From Hyphomonadaceae bacterium (GTDB taxonomy: Bacteria > Pseudomonadota > Alphaproteobacteria > Caulobacterales > Aquidulcibacteraceae), in assembly GCA_019753105.1 (NCBI GenBank), contig JAIELJ010000012.1, forward strand, positions 248,001 to 312,000: a stretch of DNA of 64,000 bases, written 5' to 3'. Position 1 is the stretch's first letter. The number at the start of each line of letters is the position of its first letter. Of this stretch, positions 43,235 to 50,973 are shown piece by piece. The notes beneath the pieces were generated by a model that worked only from the letters and a program-made list of their open reading frames with translations, had not been told where the DNA came from and did not search any database. A program made the position numbers and the translations under genes.

Positions 43235-44233
43235 ATGAAGATGTTTATTGGGGCGGCCGCTGCGGCTTGCCTTATGTTTATGGCGCAACCGGCTAGCGCG
43301 CAGAGCTTCGGCTACGAGCGGGCTTCGGTGCAAGTCGGCTACGGCGATCTTGATCTAACGACCAATGCGGGCGCTGCTGCAATGTACGGACGCATCGAGG
43401 CGGCGGCGCACCAAGTGTGCGGCGACCCATCGCGCGAACGCAATTGGCGTATGCGCCGCGAAATTCGGATGTGCGTCAGCGAAGCGACCCGAGACGCGGT
43501 CGCGGCGGCCGACAACCAAACGCTGACGGCTTATGCGGCTGCGCCAACGTACGCTCCGCGTCGTATTGAAATTCGTCGCGACAGCGCCGAAGCGCGCGTC
43601 TTCTACGCGGATCTCGATCTCGGCTCCTCGCGTGGCCAGGCCACGCTTGAGCGCAGGCTCGACCGTGCGACCGATCGCTTGTGCCGCAATGCCGGTGATC
43701 GTCAGGAGCGCGCTGCCTGCGAAGGCGCGTCGCGTCAACAAGCGCAAACGCAAGTGGCCGCCATCATGTCGGATCGTCAGCTCGCGCAAGCGAATGACGG
43801 CGAAGTGGTGATGGCCTCGGCGTCGGCGACCGCGGGTGCTGCCGTCCCTCCGCCGTCAGCGCCCGCGGCTCAGCCGCAGGTGATCGATGCTAGCGGCTTC
43901 GGCATCTGCGCCGCGCGTTCGCATAATGCGGCGTTCGGCGCGTCCTCAGCAGCCCTAGGCGCCAATGCGCGCCGCGAAATCGGATACGCAGTCGATAGCG
44001 CCTCCGTCTGCTCAATCGAGCGCGTGACGATCGCCGCTGATGCGTCGAGCCCGCTGGCCCGGCGCCGTGCCGCGGCTCTGCGCTCGACGCTGATCGCCCG
44101 CGGCGTCCCGGCGTCGCAGGTCGTGATCGAAAACGTCGCTGGCGCGGATGGCGCTGGCCTCTCGATGCAATTCGCCGGTGTCGCCCAAGGCGGCGCCATG
44201 CTGGCAGAAACGCCGCAGGAAGCGGGCGTCTAA
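43235..44233 (+). CDS. Secreted protein with two UrcA domains and an OmpA-like tail
   Basis: A 332-aa exported protein. Signal peptide residues 1-22 end in AQPASAQ. Two UrcA-family domains follow, about residues 30-97 and 118-185, each with a conserved strand (VGYGDLDLTTNAG; FYADLDLGSSRG) and Cys pair. UrcA proteins are usually about 110 aa with one domain. The C-terminal part, about 225-332, looks like a degenerate OmpA-C domain (YAVDSASVCSIERVTIAADA, then RRRAAALRSTLIARGVPA). GGAGGGG precedes the ATG and a strong terminator follows. Confidence 0.8.
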   Translation: MKMFIGAAAAACLMFMAQPASAQSFGYERASVQVGYGDLDLTTNAGAAAMYGRIEAAAHQVCGDPSRERNWRMRREIRMCVSEATRDAVAAADNQTLTAYAAAPTYAPRRIEIRRDSAEARVFYADLDLGSSRGQATLERRLDRATDRLCRNAGDRQERAACEGASRQQAQTQVAAIMSDRQLAQANDGEVVMASASATAGAAVPPPSAPAAQPQVIDASGFGICAARSHNAAFGASSAALGANARREIGYAVDSASVCSIERVTIAADASSPLARRRAAALRSTLIARGVPASQVVIENVAGADGAGLSMQFAGVAQGGAMLAETPQEAGV

Positions 44234-44254
44234 AGCTTCTGCCTCAGAAACTGG

Positions 44255-44283
44255 AGGGCGGCCTTAGCGGCCGCCCTTTTTTG
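44255..44283 (+). terminator. Rho-independent terminator after the UrcA-type gene
   Basis: The stem agggcggcc / ggccgccct (44255-44263 with 44269-44277), loop of five, is followed at once by TTTTTT. It lies 22 bases after the stop codon and is the clearest terminator in the window. Confidence 0.93.
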
Positions 44284-44378
44284 TGTCGGGGAAGGTCAGA
44301 ACCGGGCGTGGACACGCCACGGCGGCCCCGCTATAGACCGCCCTCCGCGCCGGGCCCCTGGGTTTGGCGGACGGCTTC

Positions 44379-44454
44379 GCCTGGGTAGCTCAGTTGGTAG
44401 AGCAGCGGATTGAAAATCCGCGTGTCGCTGGTTCGATTCCGGCCCCAGGCACCA
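44379..44454 (+). tRNA. tRNA-Phe (anticodon GAA)
   Basis: A 76-nt cloverleaf starting GCCTGGGTAGCTCAG. The acceptor GCCTGGG pairs perfectly with CCCAGGC; the anticodon loop is TTGAAAA (GAA, Phe); the T-loop is TTCGATT; the discriminator is A73 and CCA is encoded. Confidence 0.97.
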
Positions 44455-44455
44455 T

Positions 44456-44517
44456 CCTTCGCACGCGAAGCGAGCGACGGATGTCCTCCGTAGCCTTGGC
44501 GTAGGAGGACTACGTAA
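44456..44517. repeat. Imperfect inverted intergenic repeat after tRNA-Phe
   Basis: Just after the tRNA is a block with several short inverted arms: cgcacgcgaag..., and gtcctcc (44482-44488) pairing with ggaggac (44503-44509) around a gta-gcc-ttggc-gta core. Its translation in one frame gives the GYGGHPSLASR-like peptide that often appears as a false small protein in alphaproteobacterial annotations. I recall this class of sequence as a dispersed repeat; only one copy was found in this window. Confidence 0.45.
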
Positions 44518-44632
44518 TCCACACGCGCGCTTCGGATGGCTGACGCCAGAAGCAATTCGCTCGATCGCCCTTGCCTCGGCCCGCGTACGGTCGAAGATAG
44601 CTCTCACGAACTTGAAGCTTGGGAGAACGTTC

Positions 44633-45433
44633 ATGTGTGATCATGCCGTTGGCGAAGGCGCCAAACTTGTGGACGTCTCCAAGATGGAGCGGCGCGATCT
44701 GTTGCGCGGCTTGGCGACGGGCTCGCTGCTTCTGATCGCGGGCTGCGCGACCAATCCGGTCACGGGCCGGGAGCAGTTCATCATCATCGACGAAAGTCAG
44801 CTTCAGCAGGCGTCTTTGCAGGCGTGGGCGCAGATGCGCCAGCAAGTCCCGCAATGGCGCAACGCCTCCGCGCAGCGTCGGCTTGAGACGGTGGGCAATC
44901 GGATCGTGCAGGCTGCCGGCCGCGGCGGCCAAAACTGGGAATTTGTGCTGTTCGATAGCCCGCAGAAGAACGCGTTCGTGCTGCCGGGCGGGCAAGTCGG
45001 CTTCTATCGGGGCCTCTACGAAATCAGCGACCGTGATGATTACATAGCGACGGTGCTCGGCCACGAAGTCGGCCACGTCACCGGCCGTCATGCTGCCGAG
45101 CGCTATAGCCGCGAAGCCGCAACTCAAACGGCGCTGCAGGCGGCAGGCTCGCAGATCAACAGCCAATTGGCGATTGCCGCACTGGGCTTAGGCGCGCAGG
45201 TGGGTCTGAGCTTGCCGTTCTCGCGCGAGCAAGAAGCGGAAGCCGACATTATCGGCCTCCAGTACATGCAGCGCGCCGGTTACGATCCGCGGCTTTCGAT
45301 CCCGTTCTGGCAGCGCATGCAGGAGGGCGGCGGCGCGCGTCAGCCTGAGTTCCTGTCGACCCACCCGGATCCTGACAACCGCATCGCCCGGCTGCGGAAC
45401 TACATCAATCAGCAAGGCTGGGGGCCGGTCTAA
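44633..45433 (+). CDS. M48-family metalloprotease, Tat-type lipoprotein
   Basis: A 266-aa protease. The export signal has twin arginines (MERRDLLRGLATGSLLLIAGC) and a lipobox IAGC, suggesting Tat export of a folded, lipid-anchored enzyme. The zinc motif is HEVGHVTGRH, and the third ligand Glu lies in QEAEADIIGLQYM. It resembles LoiP/YggG-type M48 proteases that degrade misfolded envelope proteins. ATG 44633 is chosen because GGGAG lies seven bases upstream; ATG 44684, at MERRDLL, is a reasonable alternative giving a shorter signal. Confidence 0.9.
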   Translation: MCDHAVGEGAKLVDVSKMERRDLLRGLATGSLLLIAGCATNPVTGREQFIIIDESQLQQASLQAWAQMRQQVPQWRNASAQRRLETVGNRIVQAAGRGGQNWEFVLFDSPQKNAFVLPGGQVGFYRGLYEISDRDDYIATVLGHEVGHVTGRHAAERYSREAATQTALQAAGSQINSQLAIAALGLGAQVGLSLPFSREQEAEADIIGLQYMQRAGYDPRLSIPFWQRMQEGGGARQPEFLSTHPDPDNRIARLRNYINQQGWGPV

Positions 45434-45558
45434 GCGCGCGAGGCTGATTTAAGCTCTTGAGGATAGGGCGCTTTACGCGCCTTGCTTCGGGCAAAGTGCG
45501 GCGCTAGGTTCCGCGCCCTTGAGAGTTCGCGTCCAGGCGCGGACGAGCACAGAAATGT

Positions 45559-45634
45559 GCCGCCTTAGCTCAGTTGGTAGAGCACCGGCTTGTGGAGCCG
45601 GCTGTCGTTGGTTCGAGCCCAACAGGCGGTACCA
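45559..45634 (+). tRNA. tRNA-His (anticodon GTG), divergent: no G-1, U72, A73
   Basis: A 76-nt cloverleaf starting GCCGCCTTAGCTCAG. The anticodon loop is TTGTGGA (GTG, His). The acceptor GCCGCCT pairs with AGGCGGT, so the first pair is G1-U72, the discriminator is A73, and CCA is encoded. The base before position 1 is T, so the G-1 present in nearly all tRNA-His is not encoded. This matches the tRNA-His of Caulobacter crescentus, whose histidyl-tRNA synthetase reads the anticodon, A73 and U72 instead. Confidence 0.95.
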
Positions 45635-45686
45635 TTTTCTCGATGACCTGGTTTTGCTGGGTGGGTGCGAATTGGCTTTCTCAGGC

Positions 45687-46661
45687 ATGCCGGGAGATCA
45701 TTTGAAAAGCGCGCACGCGCGTTACGCTGCGCGCGCTGCGTTGGCGTGTGGCTATGCGTTTCGCTCGCTCGATGGTGATGACGGCTATCTCTTTGAAGTG
45801 CGCGATGGCGAGCGGCGCGCCGTATTCGCCGCAGGCGCGGGCACACCCTACGCGCTGAACGATGCACGCGCAGCGTCGATCGCGCGTGACAAAGCGTTCT
45901 GCGCTGACGTTCTGCGCGAAGCGCGCGTGCCGGTGCTGCCCGGCGTCATGTTTTTCGTGACGAATCGTTGGGCAGATATGCGATCGCCAGGACGCGAACG
46001 CGCAGATGCAATCGCCTACGCCGCGACCGCGACGTATCCGCTCTTCTGCAAACCGCTTTCCGCGTCGAACGGACTCTTCGCTGAGGTGATCGATAGCGCT
46101 GAAGAGTTTGGAGATTATCTCGATCGGCTCCCGCCCGAGCATTTCGCTATTCTCATGCAGCCCTACGTGCGCGCGCCAGAGTATCGCGTCTTCGTGCTGA
46201 ACGGGCAGGTGCTGTTCTCGTACATCAAGACCTCGCCGAGCGTGCTGGGTGATGGCAAGCGTACGCTGGCGGAGTTGGTGGCTGCAAAGCCCCGTGAGGC
46301 CGACGCAGCGCCGCTGAAGCCGCGTGGACGCGATCAACTTGGACAGCGCGTTACGGCTAGCGACATTCCTCGGCCGAATGAGTGTGTCATTCTCGAAGGG
46401 CCGGCTAATCGCGCGGCGGGCGGTGGGGCCGGGTTTGTGCAAGACGGCGCTCCGCCCGCGCTTGGCAAGGTCGCTCTGGATGCAACAGCGGCGGTTGGTT
46501 TGTCGCTCGCTGCAGTCGATCTGTTTGATCGGGTTAGTGAGGGCGGGCCCACCGTCATTGAGGTCAATTCAAACCCGATGATCGCCACGCTGGAGGATCA
46601 TCAGCGTTGGCATCTCATTATAGAAATTTGGCGCACCAACATCGAGGCCGCGCTGCGATGA
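45687..46661 (+). CDS. ATP-grasp ligase, cyanophycin-synthetase-type
   Basis: A 324-aa ATP-grasp enzyme that would join a carboxylate to an amine with ATP. Resemblance to the ATP-grasp half of CphA is visible in NDARAASIARDKAFCADVLR, LFCKPLSASNGLF, the Y-R-V-F strand followed by SVLGDGKRTLAELV, and the end TVIEVNSNPMIATLED with the Mg-binding E and N. There is no fused Mur-ligase domain; a FolC-like ligase is encoded separately next door with an ATGA overlap. ATG 45687 follows the tRNA-His; the longer frame runs back through the tRNA and is not real. Substrate unknown. Confidence 0.85.
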   Translation: MPGDHLKSAHARYAARAALACGYAFRSLDGDDGYLFEVRDGERRAVFAAGAGTPYALNDARAASIARDKAFCADVLREARVPVLPGVMFFVTNRWADMRSPGRERADAIAYAATATYPLFCKPLSASNGLFAEVIDSAEEFGDYLDRLPPEHFAILMQPYVRAPEYRVFVLNGQVLFSYIKTSPSVLGDGKRTLAELVAAKPREADAAPLKPRGRDQLGQRVTASDIPRPNECVILEGPANRAAGGGAGFVQDGAPPALGKVALDATAAVGLSLAAVDLFDRVSEGGPTVIEVNSNPMIATLEDHQRWHLIIEIWRTNIEAALR

Positions 46662-47869
46662 GAATTTGGCGCGTGCCGTATCCGAAGTTCGGCGATGGTC
46701 CGGGCTTGGACCGCGTCAGCGCAGTCGCGGCAAAATTGGGCATTGATCTCGCTGCCTTCGGCGCGCAGGGCGCAGTCATTGTCGGCAGCAATGGCAAGGG
46801 CTCCACCGCCGCGATGACGGCAGCTCTACTGGCGGGCGACGGTTCTCCCGTCGGCCTCTTCACCTCGCCGCATCTGCTTTCGCTCAATGAGCGTTTTCGT
46901 ATCGATGACGAAGACATTAGCGACGAGGAACTCGAGACGCATTGGGACCGGGTCTCAGCGGCAATCGAAGCAGCCGGCCTAACCGCCATGATGGGCGGCT
47001 TCGAGTTTCTGTTTCTGATTGCGGCCGATTGGTTCGTCGCGCGTGGCTGCATGCACACTGTGTGGGAGGCGGGTATCGGCGGAAGGCTTGATCCTGTTGC
47101 GCTGATCAAGGCCCGGCGCCTCGCGCTCACCTCGCTCGATCTCGAGCACACCTCGTTACTCGGCGACACCACAGCCGCAATCGCGTGCGAGAAGCTCGGC
47201 GCTGCACCACAAGGCGCGACAGTCTATGTGGCCGAAAGCTGTTCCGTTGAACGCGAAACGATCGAAACACATGCAGCGCAGCGAAACGTGCGCGTCGTGT
47301 TTGTACCGCCTGCCGAAGATGCGCCGCTTCATGGCGTGCACCAGCGGGAGAATGCTGCTTTGGCGCTTGCGCTTGCGCGTGATGTGGCGCCGCTCAGCGA
47401 AGATGTAGCGAGCGCGCGCCTCGCACAAGTGCGCTGGCCGGGGCGGCTGGAGATCATCAACAATGACCCGTTGATCGTTATCGACGTCGGCCACACGCCC
47501 GCCGGCGTGAGGGCTGCGCTCGCAGGCTTCATGGAGATGAAGGGCGAGCGCGAGCCGGTACTCGTGTGCGGCGCGTCGTTGGACAAAGATCAGCACGCCA
47601 TCATCGGGGAGCTGGCGCCACGGTTTTCCACGATCATCTGCGCGGCCGCCCGTCACAAAGGCGCGCCCGCGGCGCTGATCGCGTCAATTGCGGCGCACGT
47701 ACATGATAAAGCGGAAATAACCACAGCCGAGAGTGTGGCTGAAGCCCGCCTTCAGGCGCTCGCGCATGGCGCGAACACCGCGATTTACGTCGCTGGCGGG
47801 TTGTTTTTGGCGGCAGAATTCAAGGCCGCCCATTTAGGACGCGATCCCGCGCTCTTGGCCTTCTTTTGA
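46658..47869 (+). CDS. FolC-like Mur ligase
   Basis: A 403-aa Mur-ligase-family protein close to folylpolyglutamate synthase. The P-loop is GSNGKGSTAAM (43-53), then FTSPHLLSLNERFRI, EAGIGGRLDP (FolC EVGLGGRLD), SLDLEHTSLLGDTTAAIA and WPGRLEIIN. The usual FolC stretch DGAHNP reads DVGHTPAGV, so the glutamate-side His is kept while the Asn is replaced by Thr. The start overlaps the ATP-grasp stop (ATGA). It may be a paralog devoted to a substrate other than folate, but a housekeeping FolC role cannot be excluded without knowing whether another folC exists. Confidence 0.87.
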   Translation: MRIWRVPYPKFGDGPGLDRVSAVAAKLGIDLAAFGAQGAVIVGSNGKGSTAAMTAALLAGDGSPVGLFTSPHLLSLNERFRIDDEDISDEELETHWDRVSAAIEAAGLTAMMGGFEFLFLIAADWFVARGCMHTVWEAGIGGRLDPVALIKARRLALTSLDLEHTSLLGDTTAAIACEKLGAAPQGATVYVAESCSVERETIETHAAQRNVRVVFVPPAEDAPLHGVHQRENAALALALARDVAPLSEDVASARLAQVRWPGRLEIINNDPLIVIDVGHTPAGVRAALAGFMEMKGEREPVLVCGASLDKDQHAIIGELAPRFSTIICAAARHKGAPAALIASIAAHVHDKAEITTAESVAEARLQALAHGANTAIYVAGGLFLAAEFKAAHLGRDPALLAFF

Positions 47870-47909
47870 GCGCCCGCTGCCGCTAAGACTAGGGAGCATT
47901 AGGGGACCG

Positions 47910-49142
47910 ATGCCCAAGTCTTTGTTCGAGCACCTTTCGCCCGACACCGGCGCCAAGCGCATTCTCGCGCTCGATGGCGGCGGCGTGAAAGGCATTTTCA
48001 CGCTTGGAATGCTGAAGGTGCTTGAGCAGGAGCTGCGGCGGCGCTCCGGCGCGGGCGATGCGTTTCGGTTGTGCGACTATTACGACCTGATCGGCGGCAC
48101 CTCGACAGGGGCCATTATCGCCACAGCGCTTGCACTGGGGCTGAGCGTCGAGGAGATCATCGCGCTTTATCTGCGTCTTGGGCCGGACGTGTTCGGCCGC
48201 ACAGCCGGCGATGGCGTCTTCCTGCAGAGTAAGTTTGAATCAAAAAAGCTGCGCCGGGCGCTCCACCCGACACTGACCACCAAGACACTTGGCTCGCAAG
48301 ATTTGCGCACGGGTCTGGCCATCCATGCCAAGCGCATTGATACGGGCTCAGCCTGGGTCGTCACAAACCATCCGCTGGGGGTGTTCTACGATCCCGCAGA
48401 GTCCAGCGGCATCTTTCCGAACAAACGCTATCGCCTCATCGATCTGGTCTTGGCGAGTGCGGCGGCGCCCACCTTCTTCGACGAGGTTGTCATCGACATC
48501 GCGTACGACGAGAAACGCCGGCCCATTCAAAGAGGCTCTTTCGTGGACGGGGCCGTCAGCGCCAACAACAATCCAAGCATGCAATTGTTCATGTTGGCGC
48601 TTGAGCCCTCCTATAAATTCGGATGGAAGCCGGGCGCGGACACTTTGATGATGACGTCCTGCGGCACCGGTTCGCGGCGCCCGACGATTGATGGCGACGC
48701 GTTCAAGGGCCTGCCGCCTGGACTGCGCGGCGTGCATGCGCTGCGCGCGATGGTCTACGATACGCAGATTCAGGGCATCATGATGATGCAAGCTTTCTCC
48801 AATCCGAAGAAGCCCTGGCGGATCAATTCGGAGATTGGCGACATGGACGGCCACTGCATCACGCCGGCGCCGCTGCTCGATTACCAGCGGATGGACATTG
48901 TGCTCGATACAAAGCCGAAGCGGCGACGCGCAACTGATCCGATCCCGCCCATGTCGCCGATTGAACGTTTGCTCGGCCGCGAACTCGATGCCGACGCGAT
49001 GAACGCGCTCGACCTTATGGATAACGGCAAGAAAGCAAACATGGAGCTGTTGCTGGAACTTGGCGAAGCCACAGGCCGCACGTTCGTCGACGCGACCTAT
49101 CCTGATCCGAAGTTTGATCTGCCGGAATGGCGCTCGACTTAA
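47910..49142 (+). CDS. Patatin-like phospholipase
   Basis: A 410-aa patatin-family acyl hydrolase. The oxyanion loop is DGGGVKGIF (22-30), the nucleophile elbow is GGTSTGA (Ser 65), and the catalytic Asp is in VDGAVSANNNP (Asp 213; DGA rather than DGG). No signal peptide. It would cleave acyl chains from membrane phospholipids. The C-terminal 120 residues hold a helical part beyond the usual core. It lies 40 bases after the FolC-like gene and 43 before the RyR gene, same strand. Patatins are known effectors in CBASS defence, but no cyclase is present. Confidence 0.9.
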   Translation: MPKSLFEHLSPDTGAKRILALDGGGVKGIFTLGMLKVLEQELRRRSGAGDAFRLCDYYDLIGGTSTGAIIATALALGLSVEEIIALYLRLGPDVFGRTAGDGVFLQSKFESKKLRRALHPTLTTKTLGSQDLRTGLAIHAKRIDTGSAWVVTNHPLGVFYDPAESSGIFPNKRYRLIDLVLASAAAPTFFDEVVIDIAYDEKRRPIQRGSFVDGAVSANNNPSMQLFMLALEPSYKFGWKPGADTLMMTSCGTGSRRPTIDGDAFKGLPPGLRGVHALRAMVYDTQIQGIMMMQAFSNPKKPWRINSEIGDMDGHCITPAPLLDYQRMDIVLDTKPKRRRATDPIPPMSPIERLLGRELDADAMNALDLMDNGKKANMELLLELGEATGRTFVDATYPDPKFDLPEWRST

Positions 49143-49185
49143 GAGACTTTGCTGTTTCCTAAAGAGTTGCTGGTAGGGTGTCAGA

Positions 49186-49833
49186 ATGGCAGCTGCGAAG
49201 AAGAAAACGAAGGCGGACCCAGTGATGGAGAAGGCGGCGGACTATTTCGCCGGCCGCTCGCACGATGCGTGGCGCAAGACCTTTCACAAGACCAACCCCG
49301 CCGAAAAGGCAAAGCCGCGCATGCGCATGCGCGGCGGCGAAATGGTTGATGTCAATCAACCATGGTCGAAGCTGCATCCGGCTGCGAAGCAAGATAATCT
49401 GCGGGCTGCGCGCGATGCGTACGCCGCCGTGAAGAAATTTCCGAAGGATCGCGAAGCGGCCGCCGACTTCGTGCATCAGGCTTGGATCAAGGCCAATAAA
49501 GGCGATCCGAACCAGCCAAAAGACTTGTTCAAACCGTACGCGAAGTTGCCTGCGGTCGAGAAGGACAAGGATCGCGCGCACGTCGACGCGATGCATGAAG
49601 CCATTGCTGCGGTGACCAAGAAGGCGCCAAAGAAAGCTGCGAAGGCGCCCGCCAAGGCACATGCGCCAAAGATCGACGCGAAAGCTTGGGGCCGTCTCGA
49701 AGCAGCGGCCAAGGACTTGTCGAAGGCGCTTGGCCGCGATGTTTCAGCGGCGATGCTCGCCGAAGCGGGCATGGACGCGATGGCGAACCTTGCCAAGGCT
49801 TTGGCTGCGCAGGCGCGTACGAAGCGGGGCTGA
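49186..49833 (+). CDS. RyR-domain protein with basic linker
   Basis: A 215-aa protein. Residues about 90-141 carry a ryanodine-receptor (RyR) domain pattern: DFVHQAWIKANKG and the hallmark FKPYAKLPAVEKDKDR, followed by a closing helix. A second, weaker helical pair precedes it (residues 12-85). Residues 143-160 are a Lys/Ala/Pro linker and the C-terminus is a helical bundle. RyR domains are proposed to bind nucleotide-type ligands. TAGGG is a modest ribosome site. Same strand as the patatin gene and likely co-expressed. Confidence 0.8.
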   Translation: MAAAKKKTKADPVMEKAADYFAGRSHDAWRKTFHKTNPAEKAKPRMRMRGGEMVDVNQPWSKLHPAAKQDNLRAARDAYAAVKKFPKDREAAADFVHQAWIKANKGDPNQPKDLFKPYAKLPAVEKDKDRAHVDAMHEAIAAVTKKAPKKAAKAPAKAHAPKIDAKAWGRLEAAAKDLSKALGRDVSAAMLAEAGMDAMANLAKALAAQARTKRG

Positions 49834-49893
49834 GGCAAAGCGCGCGGCGCCCATGCCTTGCGCCGACTGCGATTTACGACGACATCAGCCGCC

Positions 49894-50973
49894 ATGAAAT
49901 CCGTCGTTATTGTCGGCGGAGGCGTTGTCGGCCTCTTCATCGCTGTGCGACTGGCGAAAGCCGGGGCGCGCGTGACGCTGCTTGAGGCTGAAGGCGAGCA
50001 CGCCGATGTGTTCGGTCCTGGCGCTTCGATCGCCGCGGCTGGCATGCTTGCGCCGCTGGACGAGGCGGTCTCAGCACATACCGCGCTCGCATTCGAATCC
50101 TACGATCTTTGGCGCCATACGCATGCCGGCACGCCGTGGGCCGATGGCGTGCGTTTCGATGGCGGCGTTGTCATCGCGAAAGACGAAGTCGATGCCTACG
50201 GGTACGAACGCGCCGCGTCACAATACGGACGCCGGGCGCGGACGCTGAGCGGCAGTGATTTCAGACGCCGGACCGGCCTGCATACAAAAGTGGGCGGCGC
50301 CGTATTCTTGGAAGACGAAGGCGTCGCTGATCCGGAGCGCGTGTTGAGCGGGCTCGCGATGGAGGCGCGCGCGCTGGGCGTCATCATCGAGTATCACCAG
50401 GACGTCGCAAACGTCACTGCAACGGCCGCGCTGACGAACGAGGGTCGAGTCTACGAAGCCGATCTCATCGTCCTGTCTCCAGGCGCGTGGGCCACTGACA
50501 AGCTTAAGGCCGCCGCCCCGGCTCTGGCGCGCGTGACCGCGGGCAAGGGGCACCTCGTCTCGGTCACGCTGGCGAGCGAACTTAAGCCGAATTTGCATGG
50601 CGCCGGGTTCTATATTGCGCGCCGCCGGCAAGATGTCGTCATCGGCGCGACGATGGAGCCTGGCCGCTACGACAGGCGCGTTGAGCGGGCTAAGGTGGAT
50701 CAACTGGTCGCGGCCGCTCGTCTGGTGCTCGGCGACGAGATCGCCGATGTCGGCCGCGCCTGGACCGGCATCCGGCCAATGTCGCCCGACGGCTGGCCGA
50801 TGGTTGGCCGTTCTGGCGAGGTGTTGGTCGCGGCGGGCCATTCTCGCAACGGTTGGCTCTTGGCGCCGGTGACGGCGGAGATCATTACGGCGTATGTGTT
50901 CGGCGCTGACATTCCCGAACGCTGGGCGGCTCTGTCGCCTGACAGATTTAACGAGAAGCCGAAGAATCCATGA
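49894..50973 (+). CDS. FAD-dependent amine oxidase, ThiO/DadA-like
   Basis: A 359-aa DAO-family flavoenzyme. The FAD loop is VVIVGGGVVGLFIAVRLAKA, followed by the ThiO-typical GASIAAAGMLAP. Near the C-terminus, AWTGIRPMSPDGWPMVG and AGHSRNGWLLAPVTAE match glycine oxidases. It could be the ThiO that feeds dehydroglycine to ThiG, which has no thiO beside it, or a D-amino-acid dehydrogenase. ATG 49894 is used. Its end overlaps the acyl-CoA dehydrogenase start (ATGA). Confidence 0.85.
   Translation: MKSVVIVGGGVVGLFIAVRLAKAGARVTLLEAEGEHADVFGPGASIAAAGMLAPLDEAVSAHTALAFESYDLWRHTHAGTPWADGVRFDGGVVIAKDEVDAYGYERAASQYGRRARTLSGSDFRRRTGLHTKVGGAVFLEDEGVADPERVLSGLAMEARALGVIIEYHQDVANVTATAALTNEGRVYEADLIVLSPGAWATDKLKAAAPALARVTAGKGHLVSVTLASELKPNLHGAGFYIARRRQDVVIGATMEPGRYDRRVERAKVDQLVAAARLVLGDEIADVGRAWTGIRPMSPDGWPMVGRSGEVLVAAGHSRNGWLLAPVTAEIITAYVFGADIPERWAALSPDRFNEKPKNP

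Noticed and set aside
44331-44555. 74-aa minus-strand frame with GYGGHPSLAS peptide
   Set aside because: It spans tRNA-Phe and the intergenic repeat; known type of false gene call rather than a real protein.
45519-45686. N-terminal extension of the ATP-grasp protein
   Set aside because: The extra frame runs through the tRNA-His gene, so the start is placed at 45687 after it.
47910-49142. Full CBASS defence operon around the patatin gene
   Set aside because: No CD-NTase, Cap2/Cap3 or other CBASS gene is within 5 kb; only the patatin and RyR genes remain as a hypothesis.
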